Source of the DNA: Rhodothermia bacterium
Lineage (GTDB): Bacteria; Bacteroidota; Rhodothermia; Balneolales; Balneolaceae
DNA length: 64,000 nucleotides
Reading direction: 5' to 3'
Assembly (NCBI GenBank): GCA_030427885.1
Contig: JAUICM010000003.1
Span: 434,001 to 498,000 of the forward strand
The translations under genes and the position numbers were made by a program. This document shows positions 8,016-16,020 of the stretch, piece after piece. How positions within the stretch are numbered: the stretch's first letter is position 1; each line of letters opens with the position of its first letter. Under the pieces are notes generated by a model. The model searched no databases, was not told the DNA's origin, and saw only the letters and a program-made list of their open reading frames with translations.

Positions 8016-8745
8016 TTAAATTCGTGATTATCCCGTCTTTCATTCCAGGCAGTACATCAAACTCGTCTACTTTACAGCAAAATGGTATGTCTTCTTCCGG
8101 AACGAGGTTTCTAAGACGATAAGCGTGGTCGCTTTTACCGATGGTTTCCTCTAAAGCATCCCCAAATTTTTCGAAAAGACCAAATGCAACTTTGGCTCCG
8201 TCTTTTGTTTTCTCGGGGAGTTTTCCATTACACAGTTTATGTAGCAGAGATCCTGCAAACATCGTGTCTTCCAGTGATAACCGGCCCCGCCAGCCTGAAC
8301 AGATCAATACAACCTCGTCATCATGTTCTGCAAGAGCATTTAAAATACTTTGTTGATTTAAAAAGGTCCCGATATAGATCCTGTTTGCCAGTGCTGCTTT
8401 TTTGATCGCTTTAGTACCGTTCGTGGTATTGAAGATCAATGTCTTGTTTTGCACAACCTCTGGTGTATACTCGAGCGGGGAATTTCCAAGGTCATACCCT
8501 TCGATCATCGTTCCATCTTTTTCACCACAGAGCAGGTAGTCATTTTGATCCATGGTTCTGGCGATCTTAACAGCATCGCTCATATCCTCTACAGGGATGA
8601 TCTTTTTCGCCCCTGCATTTATCGCGGCAACTATCGATGATGATGCCCTTAATACATCAATGATAACAGCACTTTTTCCCCTGAGCTCCTCCTCCTGGAA
8701 GGCTTGAACGGAAAAAAATACATCTATATAGCTTAGATCCGGCAT
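8008..8745 (-). CDS. comB: 2-phosphosulfolactate phosphatase family protein
   Basis: This 245-residue protein has the conserved blocks of the ComB phosphatase family: VIIDVLRASSSIVAAINAGA near 27-46, LCGEKDGTMIEGYDLGNSP near 72-90, and FNTTNGTKA near 105. The family hydrolyses 2-phosphosulfolactate to sulfolactate, a magnesium-dependent step first known from coenzyme M synthesis. Bacteria outside the methanogens use it for sulfolactate, which may serve as spore or cell compatible solute or in sulfonated compounds; which applies here is not shown. The start is 15 bases after gcvT and its stop overlaps ftsK. It should not be confused with the unrelated competence gene of the same name. Confidence 0.88.
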   Translation of the reverse strand: MPDLSYIDVFFSVQAFQEEELRGKSAVIIDVLRASSSIVAAINAGAKKIIPVEDMSDAVKIARTMDQNDYLLCGEKDGTMIEGYDLGNSPLEYTPEVVQNKTLIFNTTNGTKAIKKAALANRIYIGTFLNQQSILNALAEHDDEVVLICSGWRGRLSLEDTMFAGSLLHKLCNGKLPEKTKDGAKVAFGLFEKFGDALEETIGKSDHAYRLRNLVPEEDIPFCCKVDEFDVLPGMKDGIITNLNG

Positions 8746-8760
8746 ATTCTCTCTCTTAAT

Positions 8761-9861
8761 CTATGTTTTTATGAATGGCGGCTTTTGCACTAGTGCCCCA
8801 GCTGCTTTTTTACGAATTGCGATGTGAATCTGAGTGCCGTCTGTTGTACTGGCCTTTTCCACATATCCCATCCCTAATCCTTTACCCAAAGTAATTGACA
8901 TTGTTCCGCTGGTAACCTCACCAATAACATTACCCTCGTTGTCTATTATTTCGTACCCATGTCTTGGAATTGATCGCTCATCTTCCATTACAAAACCAAC
9001 CAGTTGCCGGTTTATCCCTTCTTCTTTCTTTTTAAGCAAAACCTCTTTTCCGATAAAATCCCCTTTATCCAGTTTTGTGATCCATCCCAAACGTGCTTCA
9101 AGCGGATGCGTTTCGCTTGTGATATCATTTCCATAAAGGGCATACCCCATTTCCAGTCTCAATGTGTCACGCGCTCCCAAGCCACAAGGCTCGATCCCAA
9201 ATTCTTCACCTGCTTCGAATATAGCATTCCATACTGCTTCAGGATCAACCGTGTTTTTATCGAAATAGATCTCAAATCCTTTTTCGCCGGTATAGCCTGT
9301 TGCAGAAAACACTACCTGTCCCAATCCTGCAAGGTCACCCATTTTGAAACTATAAAAAGCAATATCACTCAAATCAAGATCGGTCAGTTTTTGAAGGGTT
9401 TCTACTGATTTCGGGCCCTGAACCGCAAGGAGTGCCGTATCAGGTGAATTGTCATGCACTTCAGCATCAAAGGTGTTATTGCTTTTGATCCATTCCAGAT
9501 CTTTCTCAATATTGGAAGCGTTCACCACAAGAATGTACTGATCCTCATCAAAGAGTTTGTACACAATGAGGTCATCCACGATACCACCATCCTCATAGCA
9601 CATACAGGAATACTGGGCCTTACCCGGAACCAGTTTTGAAGCATCATTCACCGTTACCTTCTGGATCAGATCCAATGCTCCCGGCCCTGAAATAAAGAAC
9701 TCACCCATGTGTGAAACGTCAAAAACCCCAACCGCTTCACGAACAGCAGCATGTTCAACTTTAATCCCTTTGTATTGAACGGGCATCTCATAACCCGCAA
9801 ACTCCACTAGTTTTGCCCCGGCCTTTTCATGAACGGAGTGAAATGGTGTTGTCTTAAGCAT
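8761..9861 (-). CDS. gcvT: Glycine cleavage system T protein (aminomethyltransferase)
   Basis: The 366 residues cover the full GcvT fold. It starts with the conserved folate-binding region (FAGYEMPVQY, GVFDVSHMGE), has QGPKS and ATGYTGEKGFEIYF near 175-205, the catalytic-region GARDTLRLEMGYALYG near 235, and the C-terminal barrel with EVTSGTMS and GMGYV. The enzyme takes the aminomethyl group from lipoylated H protein to tetrahydrofolate, releasing ammonia. No gcvH or gcvP is in the window. It starts 79 bases after the aminopeptidase P gene, and that gap holds a long inverted repeat. Confidence 0.96.
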   Translation of the reverse strand: MLKTTPFHSVHEKAGAKLVEFAGYEMPVQYKGIKVEHAAVREAVGVFDVSHMGEFFISGPGALDLIQKVTVNDASKLVPGKAQYSCMCYEDGGIVDDLIVYKLFDEDQYILVVNASNIEKDLEWIKSNNTFDAEVHDNSPDTALLAVQGPKSVETLQKLTDLDLSDIAFYSFKMGDLAGLGQVVFSATGYTGEKGFEIYFDKNTVDPEAVWNAIFEAGEEFGIEPCGLGARDTLRLEMGYALYGNDITSETHPLEARLGWITKLDKGDFIGKEVLLKKKEEGINRQLVGFVMEDERSIPRHGYEIIDNEGNVIGEVTSGTMSITLGKGLGMGYVEKASTTDGTQIHIAIRKKAAGALVQKPPFIKT

Positions 9862-9902
9862 GTAGTTGTTTTAAATCCGGATCTTGTAGAATGAGTCCGA
9901 AG

Positions 9903-9940
9903 TTAGTGATTTTTGTACAAAGGAATTAGCAAATCACTAA
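9903..9940. repeat. 10-bp perfect inverted repeat between pepP-like gene and gcvT
   Basis: TTAGTGATTT at 9903-9912 is the exact reverse complement of AAATCACTAA at 9931-9940, with an 18-base spacer. It directly follows the stop of the aminopeptidase gene and lies 42 bases before gcvT. There is no run of T after it on the minus strand, so it is not a standard intrinsic terminator. It may be an operator for gcvT or a transcript-end stem-loop. Confidence 0.55.
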
Positions 9941-11437
9941 TTATTCATCCACCGGAACCGGATATTTTTGAAGCAGACCTTCTTCCTTCATCAGCTTCTC
10001 AATGGAATCAATATCTCGTGGCAGAAAATCGCTGATCACTTCTGCTCCGTCTTCGGTGATCACGATCATATCTTCCAGACGAACATAGATGTTTTCATCG
10101 GGTACACGGAATTGGGGCTCGATCACAAATACCATTCCCGGCTCTATCGGAACTCTGAGATTCCCCACATCATGAACGGACATTCCAACCCCGTGGCCCA
10201 GTCCGATATTTCCGCTGGCTGTTCGCTCTTTGTACCCATCGATAAATTCTCTGGCGGCCTGCTTGTATTTTTCTTTCGAGAATCTGGTCTCATCAAAAAC
10301 CTTGTCCATCTGAACCACAGCCTTTTCCATCACTTGCACCGGCGTAAGTCCGACCTCGATATTGTCCAGAATGGCGTTGTAAATACCCAGATAGAAATTA
10401 TATAGTTCTTTTTGCACCGGGTTGAATTTGCCGTTCACCGGCCACATGCGCCCCAGGTCGCTGGTGTAATATTTATAATCTGCTCCGTAATCCATCAGGA
10501 TCATATCCCCATCAACCGCCTCTCGAACGCTGCCATGATAGTGATTCTGATAAGCGTCTTTGGCGAAATGGATCAATGCGTAATAAGAGTCCCCCTGCAC
10601 ATCGTTATACCAGTAGATATATTTACCCGCAGCTTCCAGCTGATAGGGTTTGATGCCCGGTTCGGTCGAACGCATGGCCTCTTTGATCACCTCGCCCTGC
10701 AGGTTTGTAGCTTTTCTGATCAGTTTTAACTCGGCAGGACTTTTGATCTTTCGAAGCTCATCAATTATGGGATCCAGGTTCAGTACTTCCATTCCTGAGG
10801 TCACATTTCCCAATTCATTCAGGAAATTTTTATAGCGCATCGGGTTCGTTTCCAACGGATTTGCTTCCATATCGCGTTCGGTCCTCATTGCCATACTTCG
10901 TGTATTTGCGAGCTGCTCGTAAGGAGTCTGAGGGGTAAAGACCATACTCACTTCAGATGAACGGCTTAGTTTATTCAGGTCAGATATCAGGTTCTCATAA
11001 GAACCTACATTTTCTACTCCCGAAAGTTCTTTCACAAGGTCTGCATCTTCGAATGAAAGGAGTTTACCCTCACCATATTCACGTCTTGCATCTCTTTCTT
11101 TAAGATATACCGTTGCTTCTCTGGTATTTCCATTCAGGATCAGGTAGGCATCCGGCGATTCAATTCCTGAGAGATAATAAAACTCATTACTTTGTCTGAA
11201 ATGCTGATATCCTTTTGGAGCACCAGCCCCCTGGATCACAGCAATCGCATTGGAACCAATCTCATCGTACACCTTCGCACGTCGACTTGCGAATTCTTCT
11301 TTGGTGAAATCCTCAGTGAACAAAGGGCGATCCTCAAGTTGTGTTGAGGTATGCCAGGTTGGTTGTTGTGCAGATACGTTTACGGTGATCCCCATCAACA
11401 ATATAATAAGTAGTGAAAGTATGGTTCTGTTAAACAT
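9941..11437 (-). CDS. Secreted Xaa-Pro aminopeptidase (aminopeptidase P, M24B)
   Basis: A 498-residue exported enzyme that removes N-terminal residues before proline. A signal peptide covers about residues 1-23 (cut after VSAQ). Residues 40-190 form the aminopeptidase P N-terminal domain (FRQSNEFYYLSGI), and the pita-bread catalytic domain follows. Its metal ligands are visible in ILMDYGADY and SDLGRMWP (two Asp), GHGVGMSVHD (His), VFVIEPQF (Glu) and VRLEDMIVI (Glu). The signal peptide suggests a periplasmic role in peptide use, unlike the cytoplasmic PepP of enterics. It stands alone, 79 bases after the next gene upstream. Confidence 0.93.
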   Translation of the reverse strand: MFNRTILSLLIILLMGITVNVSAQQPTWHTSTQLEDRPLFTEDFTKEEFASRRAKVYDEIGSNAIAVIQGAGAPKGYQHFRQSNEFYYLSGIESPDAYLILNGNTREATVYLKERDARREYGEGKLLSFEDADLVKELSGVENVGSYENLISDLNKLSRSSEVSMVFTPQTPYEQLANTRSMAMRTERDMEANPLETNPMRYKNFLNELGNVTSGMEVLNLDPIIDELRKIKSPAELKLIRKATNLQGEVIKEAMRSTEPGIKPYQLEAAGKYIYWYNDVQGDSYYALIHFAKDAYQNHYHGSVREAVDGDMILMDYGADYKYYTSDLGRMWPVNGKFNPVQKELYNFYLGIYNAILDNIEVGLTPVQVMEKAVVQMDKVFDETRFSKEKYKQAAREFIDGYKERTASGNIGLGHGVGMSVHDVGNLRVPIEPGMVFVIEPQFRVPDENIYVRLEDMIVITEDGAEVISDFLPRDIDSIEKLMKEEGLLQKYPVPVDE

Positions 11438-11516
11438 AGTAGACCTGATAGTTAGTTTCTGAGAATATACTCATCTGAAACTCAAAATCAGGTCTTTCTG
11501 AAGAACAATCCTTTGT

Positions 11517-12029
11517 TTATCGATTTGAAAGAATTTCATCTACCAATTCTGAGATCTCATCCTCCAGATCTGAGGCTTTCACTATCACTGTCTTCTGTCC
11601 CCAAACTACCTGGAATTGTCGAAGAAATCCCTCAGTTACCTCATCTCTTATCATATTCCCAGCTTCTGTAACTCGTGTAATTCCATCATCTTCTTCCAGG
11701 GCTGAATAAAATACCTGCGAATATTTCCCTGCCTGAACAATATTTTCGGGCATTTTACCGAGTGTTGTCACGGATAGTGCTACCTGACCATGATCGTTCT
11801 CTTCAGAAACACCCAAGAGAAACTCGAACCCTTCATTCTCTGAATATTCAGCACCCCGGGCTTCCATCGCTGCATTGAATATATTCCTAACCTTATCAAG
11901 TCGCAGGTAATCGAATTGTTTTTCTACCACGAACGTAGAACTGAATTCATAGCTTGTTTGGGCCTGAACTCCAAAACTTATAAATACCACTACCATGCTC
12001 AGAATTGAGCTTAGGATTAGCTTTTTCAT
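11517..12029 (-). CDS. Secreted protein of unknown function
   Basis: I do not recognise this 170-residue protein. It has a clear signal peptide (about 1-23, cut after VQAQ). The rest is a mixed alpha/beta protein: a repeated hydrophobic strand pattern (YEFSSTFVVEKQFDYLRL), a helix (DKVRNIFNAAMEARG), strands with LSVTTLG, and an acidic C-terminal helix. There are no cysteines and no obvious active-site motif. It stands 61 bases after the M23 peptidase gene in the same direction and may be co-transcribed with it. A periplasmic location is likely. Confidence 0.7.
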   Translation of the reverse strand: MKKLILSSILSMVVVFISFGVQAQTSYEFSSTFVVEKQFDYLRLDKVRNIFNAAMEARGAEYSENEGFEFLLGVSEENDHGQVALSVTTLGKMPENIVQAGKYSQVFYSALEEDDGITRVTEAGNMIRDEVTEGFLRQFQVVWGQKTVIVKASDLEDEISELVDEILSNR

Positions 12030-12090
12030 TTTTACACCTCTGTTTAGTTAACTGTTTACTTAGCGTGGTAGCTTTAAATCAGAGGCGGGG

Positions 12091-12555
12091 TTATTTATTT
12101 GTGGTCAGATAATCAGCAGGATCAACAGGCTCATCATCTTTAGTAATCGTGAAATGGAGGTGAGGCTTATTACTAAGTCCTGACTTACCTGAAAGTGCGA
12201 TTTCCTCTCCTGCTTCAACCTTACTTCCGGCTTTCAATCCTTCTTTCTCTGTTTTAAGGTGAGCGTAAATGGTTTCGTATCCAGACCCATGTTCGATGAT
12301 AACTACTCTGCCAAGTATTCCTTTATCTCCGGCATATTTCACTATTCCCGGAGCTGCTGTATGAACTTCTGTTCCCTCAGGAACCGCCCAGTCTATTCCG
12401 TCGTGCATTCGTTCATATTGCAGAATGGGATGAAATCTCATTCCATAGTTTGAAGCTATCTCGAATTCTTCCGCCACAGGAGAGGAAAAAGTGATCTCTG
12501 TATTCTGAAACAGAGACATTAAACCTGTTAATACCAAAACCAATATTGTTCTCAT
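12091..12555 (-). CDS. Secreted M23 (LytM-type) peptidase domain protein
   Basis: A 154-residue exported protein made of a short signal segment and one LytM domain. The zinc-site motifs are present: FHPILQYERMHDGIDWA supplies the first His and Asp, IYAHL lies in the middle strand, and PHLHFTI supplies the final H-x-H. It carries the PxGTEVxxAAPGIV and GNxVxIEHGxGYxTxYAHL pattern of active lysostaphin-like enzymes. It probably cuts peptidoglycan cross-links in the periplasm, or activates amidases as EnvC/NlpD do. No LysM or coiled coil is present, so it is a minimal form. Confidence 0.9.
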   Translation of the reverse strand: MRTILVLVLTGLMSLFQNTEITFSSPVAEEFEIASNYGMRFHPILQYERMHDGIDWAVPEGTEVHTAAPGIVKYAGDKGILGRVVIIEHGSGYETIYAHLKTEKEGLKAGSKVEAGEEIALSGKSGLSNKPHLHFTITKDDEPVDPADYLTTNK

Positions 12556-12628
12556 GATCTCAACTCTTGTTATTTAAGTAACTGTATAACAGTAATATAA
12601 TTCATAAAATCAATTAATCAATATCATC

Positions 12629-13177
12629 TTATTCATTCAGGTGGCGAACCATATCCTCAAATGAGGAAATAACCTGAAGACCGAACTGTGCTCTTTCTTT
12701 ATTTATATCTGTCCTGAAGTTTCTCAGGTGTTGCTCCAGATCTTTGATCCGATCAACCAGAGTTTCAATGTCATCAGCTTGTTTGGCATTCACTGCCTCA
12801 AAAATCAGTTTCCAATATTGTGAGAGCCATTCACAGTATTTTTGTTCTTCGATCAACAGATCGTGAACCGGGCCCAGCTGTTCAATTGGATTTTCGAAAT
12901 GTTGTTTGATTTGCTCGGTGATCTTGTCCTCTTGTTTGAACTCCTCCAGCTTATACAAAGTGACCAATGCTTTTCTGACCTCTTCGCGCCAGCTTTTTGG
13001 GTCATACTTCTTACCGTCCCAGGGTCGAAGTAGTAGTGCTCTGAATAATATAGCCGCAGCCGATCTTTGGTCGTTGTGCTTAGAAAGTTTAAGAACACAA
13101 TCCTCCATCTGATCATCATCAGATTGCTGAAAAGCTTCGTTAAGCCTGGTTTCGATCTCTTTAACGTCTTCAGACAT
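12629..13177 (-). CDS. Cytoplasmic helical protein of unknown function
   Basis: This 182-residue protein has no signal peptide or membrane segment and is predicted to be almost all helical, with heptad-like stretches at about 1-30 and 135-170 (IETLVDRIKDLEQHLRNFR). A tryptophan-containing central part (LLLRPWDGKKYDPKSWREE) is the most distinctive element. I do not recognise a family. It is divergent from mrp (127 bases apart) and is followed by the M23 peptidase. A structural or adaptor role would fit the composition, but nothing in the sequence shows one. Confidence 0.7.
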   Translation of the reverse strand: MSEDVKEIETRLNEAFQQSDDDQMEDCVLKLSKHNDQRSAAAILFRALLLRPWDGKKYDPKSWREEVRKALVTLYKLEEFKQEDKITEQIKQHFENPIEQLGPVHDLLIEEQKYCEWLSQYWKLIFEAVNAKQADDIETLVDRIKDLEQHLRNFRTDINKERAQFGLQVISSFEDMVRHLNE

Positions 13178-13262
13178 TCTTCCTTGTTTCTTTGAATTTT
13201 ATCTAAGCTAATAAGTTTATCCAAAACTAACCGGTTCGGCTTTATCATTGTCTGATTCTCCT

Positions 13263-13270
13263 TATCTTTG
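13263..13270 (+). promoter_or_regulatory. Candidate Bacteroidota-type -7 promoter element for mrp
   Basis: TATCTTTG fits the TAnnTTTG -7 consensus of the Bacteroidota primary sigma factor and lies 34 bases before the mrp start. A good -33 TTTG at the usual distance is not visible, so the call is tentative. Confidence 0.35.
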
Positions 13271-13304
13271 AGTGAAATAAAAAAACTGACTGAATTTTTT
13301 CTCC

Positions 13305-14411
13305 ATGTCCATCAATAAAGAGCAGATCAAAACAGCGCTTGCTCACGTCCTACATCCTACCGAAAAACAAGACCTAGTTTCTCTGGATATGATCCAGGAC
13401 CTCATCGTTCAGGATAAATACGTTTCCTTTACTCTGGAAATGCCGGAACAAAATGAAGCTCTAGCCCAGGATCTTAAACTGAAATGTGAGGGAGCTGTTC
13501 ATAAATTCATTGACCGCGAAGCTATAGTTGACATTCAGATAGGGGTGAACGTATCCAAAAGAAAGGCTCAGCCACAACAGCAGGCTCCACAACCTCAACA
13601 GATCCTTCCTGGAGTAAAGCACATCATTGCTGTAGCATCCGGAAAGGGTGGAGTAGGTAAATCTACCGTAGCTGCTAACCTGGCTGCTTCGCTGGCAAGA
13701 ACCGGGGCTAAAGTAGGACTGATGGATACCGATATTTACGGTCCGAGTGTTCCTACTATGTTCGATCTGCATGAACGGCCGAACATCACTACCCAGAAGA
13801 AACTGATCCCTCTCGAAAAATATGGCATCAAGATGGTGTCTATGGGTTTTCTGGTTGATGTGAATCAGGCGATGGTGTGGCGGGGACCTATGGCTACCAG
13901 TGCCATCAAACAATTCATGACCGATGTGGAATGGGGCGAACTCGATTATATGGTTCTGGATCTCCCTCCGGGAACCGGTGATATCCAGCTCACCATTGTA
14001 CAAACCGTTCCTTTAAGCGGCGCTGTCATCGTTTCAACCCCACAGACCGTTGCTTTGGATGATGTTCGAAAGGGAGTGGCAATGTTCCAGAAGGTAAATG
14101 TTCCGGTGCTTGGTGTGATCGAAAATATGTCGTACTTCATTCCACCTGATATGCCAGACAAGAAATACCATATTTTCGGGGAAGGAGGAGCCACCAGATT
14201 GGCTGAGGAGTTAAATGTTCCTGTTTTAGGAGAGATCCCGCTTGAGCAGCCGATCCGCGAATCCGGCGATAACGGAAAACCAATTGTTCTGGCTGATGAG
14301 AATTCCAATGCTGCAACTGCTTTCATCACTGCCTGTTCCAATATGGAGCAGCAGTTAGCCTTGAGGGCCTCAGAAGCACGTCAGAAAGTAGATATCAAAT
14401 TCAAATCATAG
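13305..14411 (+). CDS. Mrp/NBP35 family iron-sulfur cluster carrier ATPase
   Basis: The 368 residues comprise an N-terminal MIP18/DUF59 domain (about 5-85), a short glutamine-rich linker (QPQQQAPQPQQ), and a MinD-like ATPase. The deviant Walker A is ASGKGGVGKSTVAANLA at about 111-127; IYGPSVPTMF and DLPPGTGDIQLTI follow. These proteins bind and pass on Fe-S clusters. The CPxC pair usual after ENMSYF in the family is absent: the segment reads FIPPDMPDKKYHIFG. Bacteroidota homologues often show the same loss, so this is a lineage trait, and cluster binding must use other residues or not occur. It is convergent with the glutamate dehydrogenase gene. Confidence 0.93.
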   Translation: MSINKEQIKTALAHVLHPTEKQDLVSLDMIQDLIVQDKYVSFTLEMPEQNEALAQDLKLKCEGAVHKFIDREAIVDIQIGVNVSKRKAQPQQQAPQPQQILPGVKHIIAVASGKGGVGKSTVAANLAASLARTGAKVGLMDTDIYGPSVPTMFDLHERPNITTQKKLIPLEKYGIKMVSMGFLVDVNQAMVWRGPMATSAIKQFMTDVEWGELDYMVLDLPPGTGDIQLTIVQTVPLSGAVIVSTPQTVALDDVRKGVAMFQKVNVPVLGVIENMSYFIPPDMPDKKYHIFGEGGATRLAEELNVPVLGEIPLEQPIRESGDNGKPIVLADENSNAATAFITACSNMEQQLALRASEARQKVDIKFKS

Positions 14412-14527
14412 TTTTGAAAAACTCCAATTACAGCAGGTCTCTTATTAACTGATAATACCCGTTGTCTTCGGAATGAATTTGAAGCTCTTTGGAATTTGGT
14501 ACCTGACTGCCTGGAATTTCTTCCCGT

Positions 14528-15934
14528 TTATGGGAAGATCCCCATCTGCTCGTACATGATCCCGATCTTGTTAATGGCGCTGATAAATGCTGCTGTTCTC
14601 AGGTCATCCAGGCCGTGCTCATCTCTTACGTCACAGATCTGCTGATATGCCGTGATCATTGTTTCTTCAAGTCCCGAATCTACGAGGTCATATTCTTCAG
14701 CTCCGTGAGTAAGATTAAGCATCTCATCATCACTGAACTTCTTACCTGAAATATTCTCGATCTCATTAACGATCTTTCTGAAGCTGGATTCATCAAAGCG
14801 TTTGTTCATCCGGCCATAACGCACATGCTGAATATCTTTGAGCCATTCGAAATACGATACAACCACACCACCCGCGTTCAGGTAGGTATCAGGAATGATC
14901 AAAGCTCCTCTGTCCTTCAGTATCTCATGGGCATCCGCTGTTGTTGGTCCGTTAGCTGCCTCCGCGATGATCTTTGCTTTAATCTCGTGTGCGTTATCTC
15001 CGGTAACCTGGCTTTCCAGGGCTGCCGGGATCAGGATATCACATTCCTGAGTGAAAATATCACTGTTTGACGGAAGTTCTTTACTGGTTCCATATCCAAT
15101 GATGCTGCCCGTTTCTTTTCTGAATTCAACCAGTTTTTCCAGGTCAATACCTTTTGGATCATAGATCGCGCCTTCAAGTTCAGCAACACCAATGAGTTTG
15201 GCTCCGGCTTCTGTCATATACTTTGAGGCATGGTAACCTACATTACCCAAACCCTGTACTACAAAAGTTTTGCCTTCCACACCGGTATCGAGGCCAAGTT
15301 TATCCATATCTTTTTTGATGCTGCATGCCTCGCGGATCCCAAAATATACACCACGACCCGTTGCTTCGGTACGTCCTCTGATACCACCCTGTTGGATCGG
15401 CTTACCGGTAACACAGGCTTCTGCGTTCAGGTCGTCTTTCATTTGTCGGTAGGTATCCAGGATCCAGCCCATCTCACGGGCACCGGTACCATAATCAGGA
15501 GCCGGCACATCCACTGCTGGTCCAATAAATCCTTTTCTTATCAATTCGAAGGTATAGCGCCGAGTGATCTTCTCAAGTTCTCTTACCGAGTAATCTCGGG
15601 TACTGATCTTAACCCCGCCTTTAGCTCCACCAAATGGAACATCTACAATTGCGCACTTGTAAGTCATGAGCGAGGCAAGCGCCATGGTTTCATCTTCATC
15701 CACTTTATGGCTGAATCGAATCCCCCCTTTGGTAGGCATTTTATGATGACTGTGCTCTACTCTCCACCCCTCTATTACTTCGATGGACCCATCATCCTTT
15801 TCGATAGGAAAGGTAATATGATAAACCATATTACATACCTTGATCTGATTTAAAAGCCCTTTATCAAAGCGGGTGTATTTTGCCGCCTTGTCGAAATTTT
15901 TATTAACCTGCTCGTAGAATTTGTAGGTAGACAT
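14528..15934 (-). CDS. Glutamate dehydrogenase (Glu/Leu/Phe/Val dehydrogenase family)
   Basis: A 468-residue enzyme interconverting glutamate with 2-oxoglutarate and ammonia. The substrate domain shows the glycine-rich MPTKGGIRFS and the catalytic-lysine stretch DVPFGGAKGGVKIS, then DVPAPDYGTGAREMGWI. The Rossmann domain has VVQGLGNVGYHASKYM near 225. ITRRYTFELI and EAANGPTTADAHEIL are also typical. The substrate (Glu rather than Leu/Phe) and the coenzyme cannot be fixed from sequence alone, though length and motifs favour glutamate. It stands alone; the region before its start has a palindrome of A and T around GCGC. Confidence 0.94.
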   Translation of the reverse strand: MSTYKFYEQVNKNFDKAAKYTRFDKGLLNQIKVCNMVYHITFPIEKDDGSIEVIEGWRVEHSHHKMPTKGGIRFSHKVDEDETMALASLMTYKCAIVDVPFGGAKGGVKISTRDYSVRELEKITRRYTFELIRKGFIGPAVDVPAPDYGTGAREMGWILDTYRQMKDDLNAEACVTGKPIQQGGIRGRTEATGRGVYFGIREACSIKKDMDKLGLDTGVEGKTFVVQGLGNVGYHASKYMTEAGAKLIGVAELEGAIYDPKGIDLEKLVEFRKETGSIIGYGTSKELPSNSDIFTQECDILIPAALESQVTGDNAHEIKAKIIAEAANGPTTADAHEILKDRGALIIPDTYLNAGGVVVSYFEWLKDIQHVRYGRMNKRFDESSFRKIVNEIENISGKKFSDDEMLNLTHGAEEYDLVDSGLEETMITAYQQICDVRDEHGLDDLRTAAFISAINKIGIMYEQMGIFP

Positions 15935-15997
15935 ATATCTTGATTCTTAGTCTTATTTTTAAGGCACCCAAAGGTCGTAGTAATCTTAATTATATAC

Positions 15998-16020
15998 AAT
16001 AAAAAAGCGCTTTTTTTATT
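15998..16020. other. A/T palindrome around GCGC between gdh and the M15-like gene
   Basis: AATAAAAAA, GCGC and TTTTTTTATT at 15998-16020 form a near-perfect palindrome that overlaps the stop of the upstream minus-strand gene. It could act as a weak terminator for that gene, since a T run follows GCGC on the minus strand, but the stem is almost all A-T. Confidence 0.35.

Noticed and set aside
9862-9940. Glycine riboswitch before gcvT
   Set aside because: The 79-base gap is too short for a glycine aptamer and shows no conserved aptamer elements, only one inverted repeat.
13461-14003. Minus-strand open frame of 180 codons within mrp
   Set aside because: It is antisense to the ATPase core, with no family pattern and low-quality composition.
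15230-15853. Plus-strand open frame of 207 codons within glutamate dehydrogenase
   Set aside because: It is a shadow of a conserved gene on the other strand; the dehydrogenase motifs settle which strand codes.
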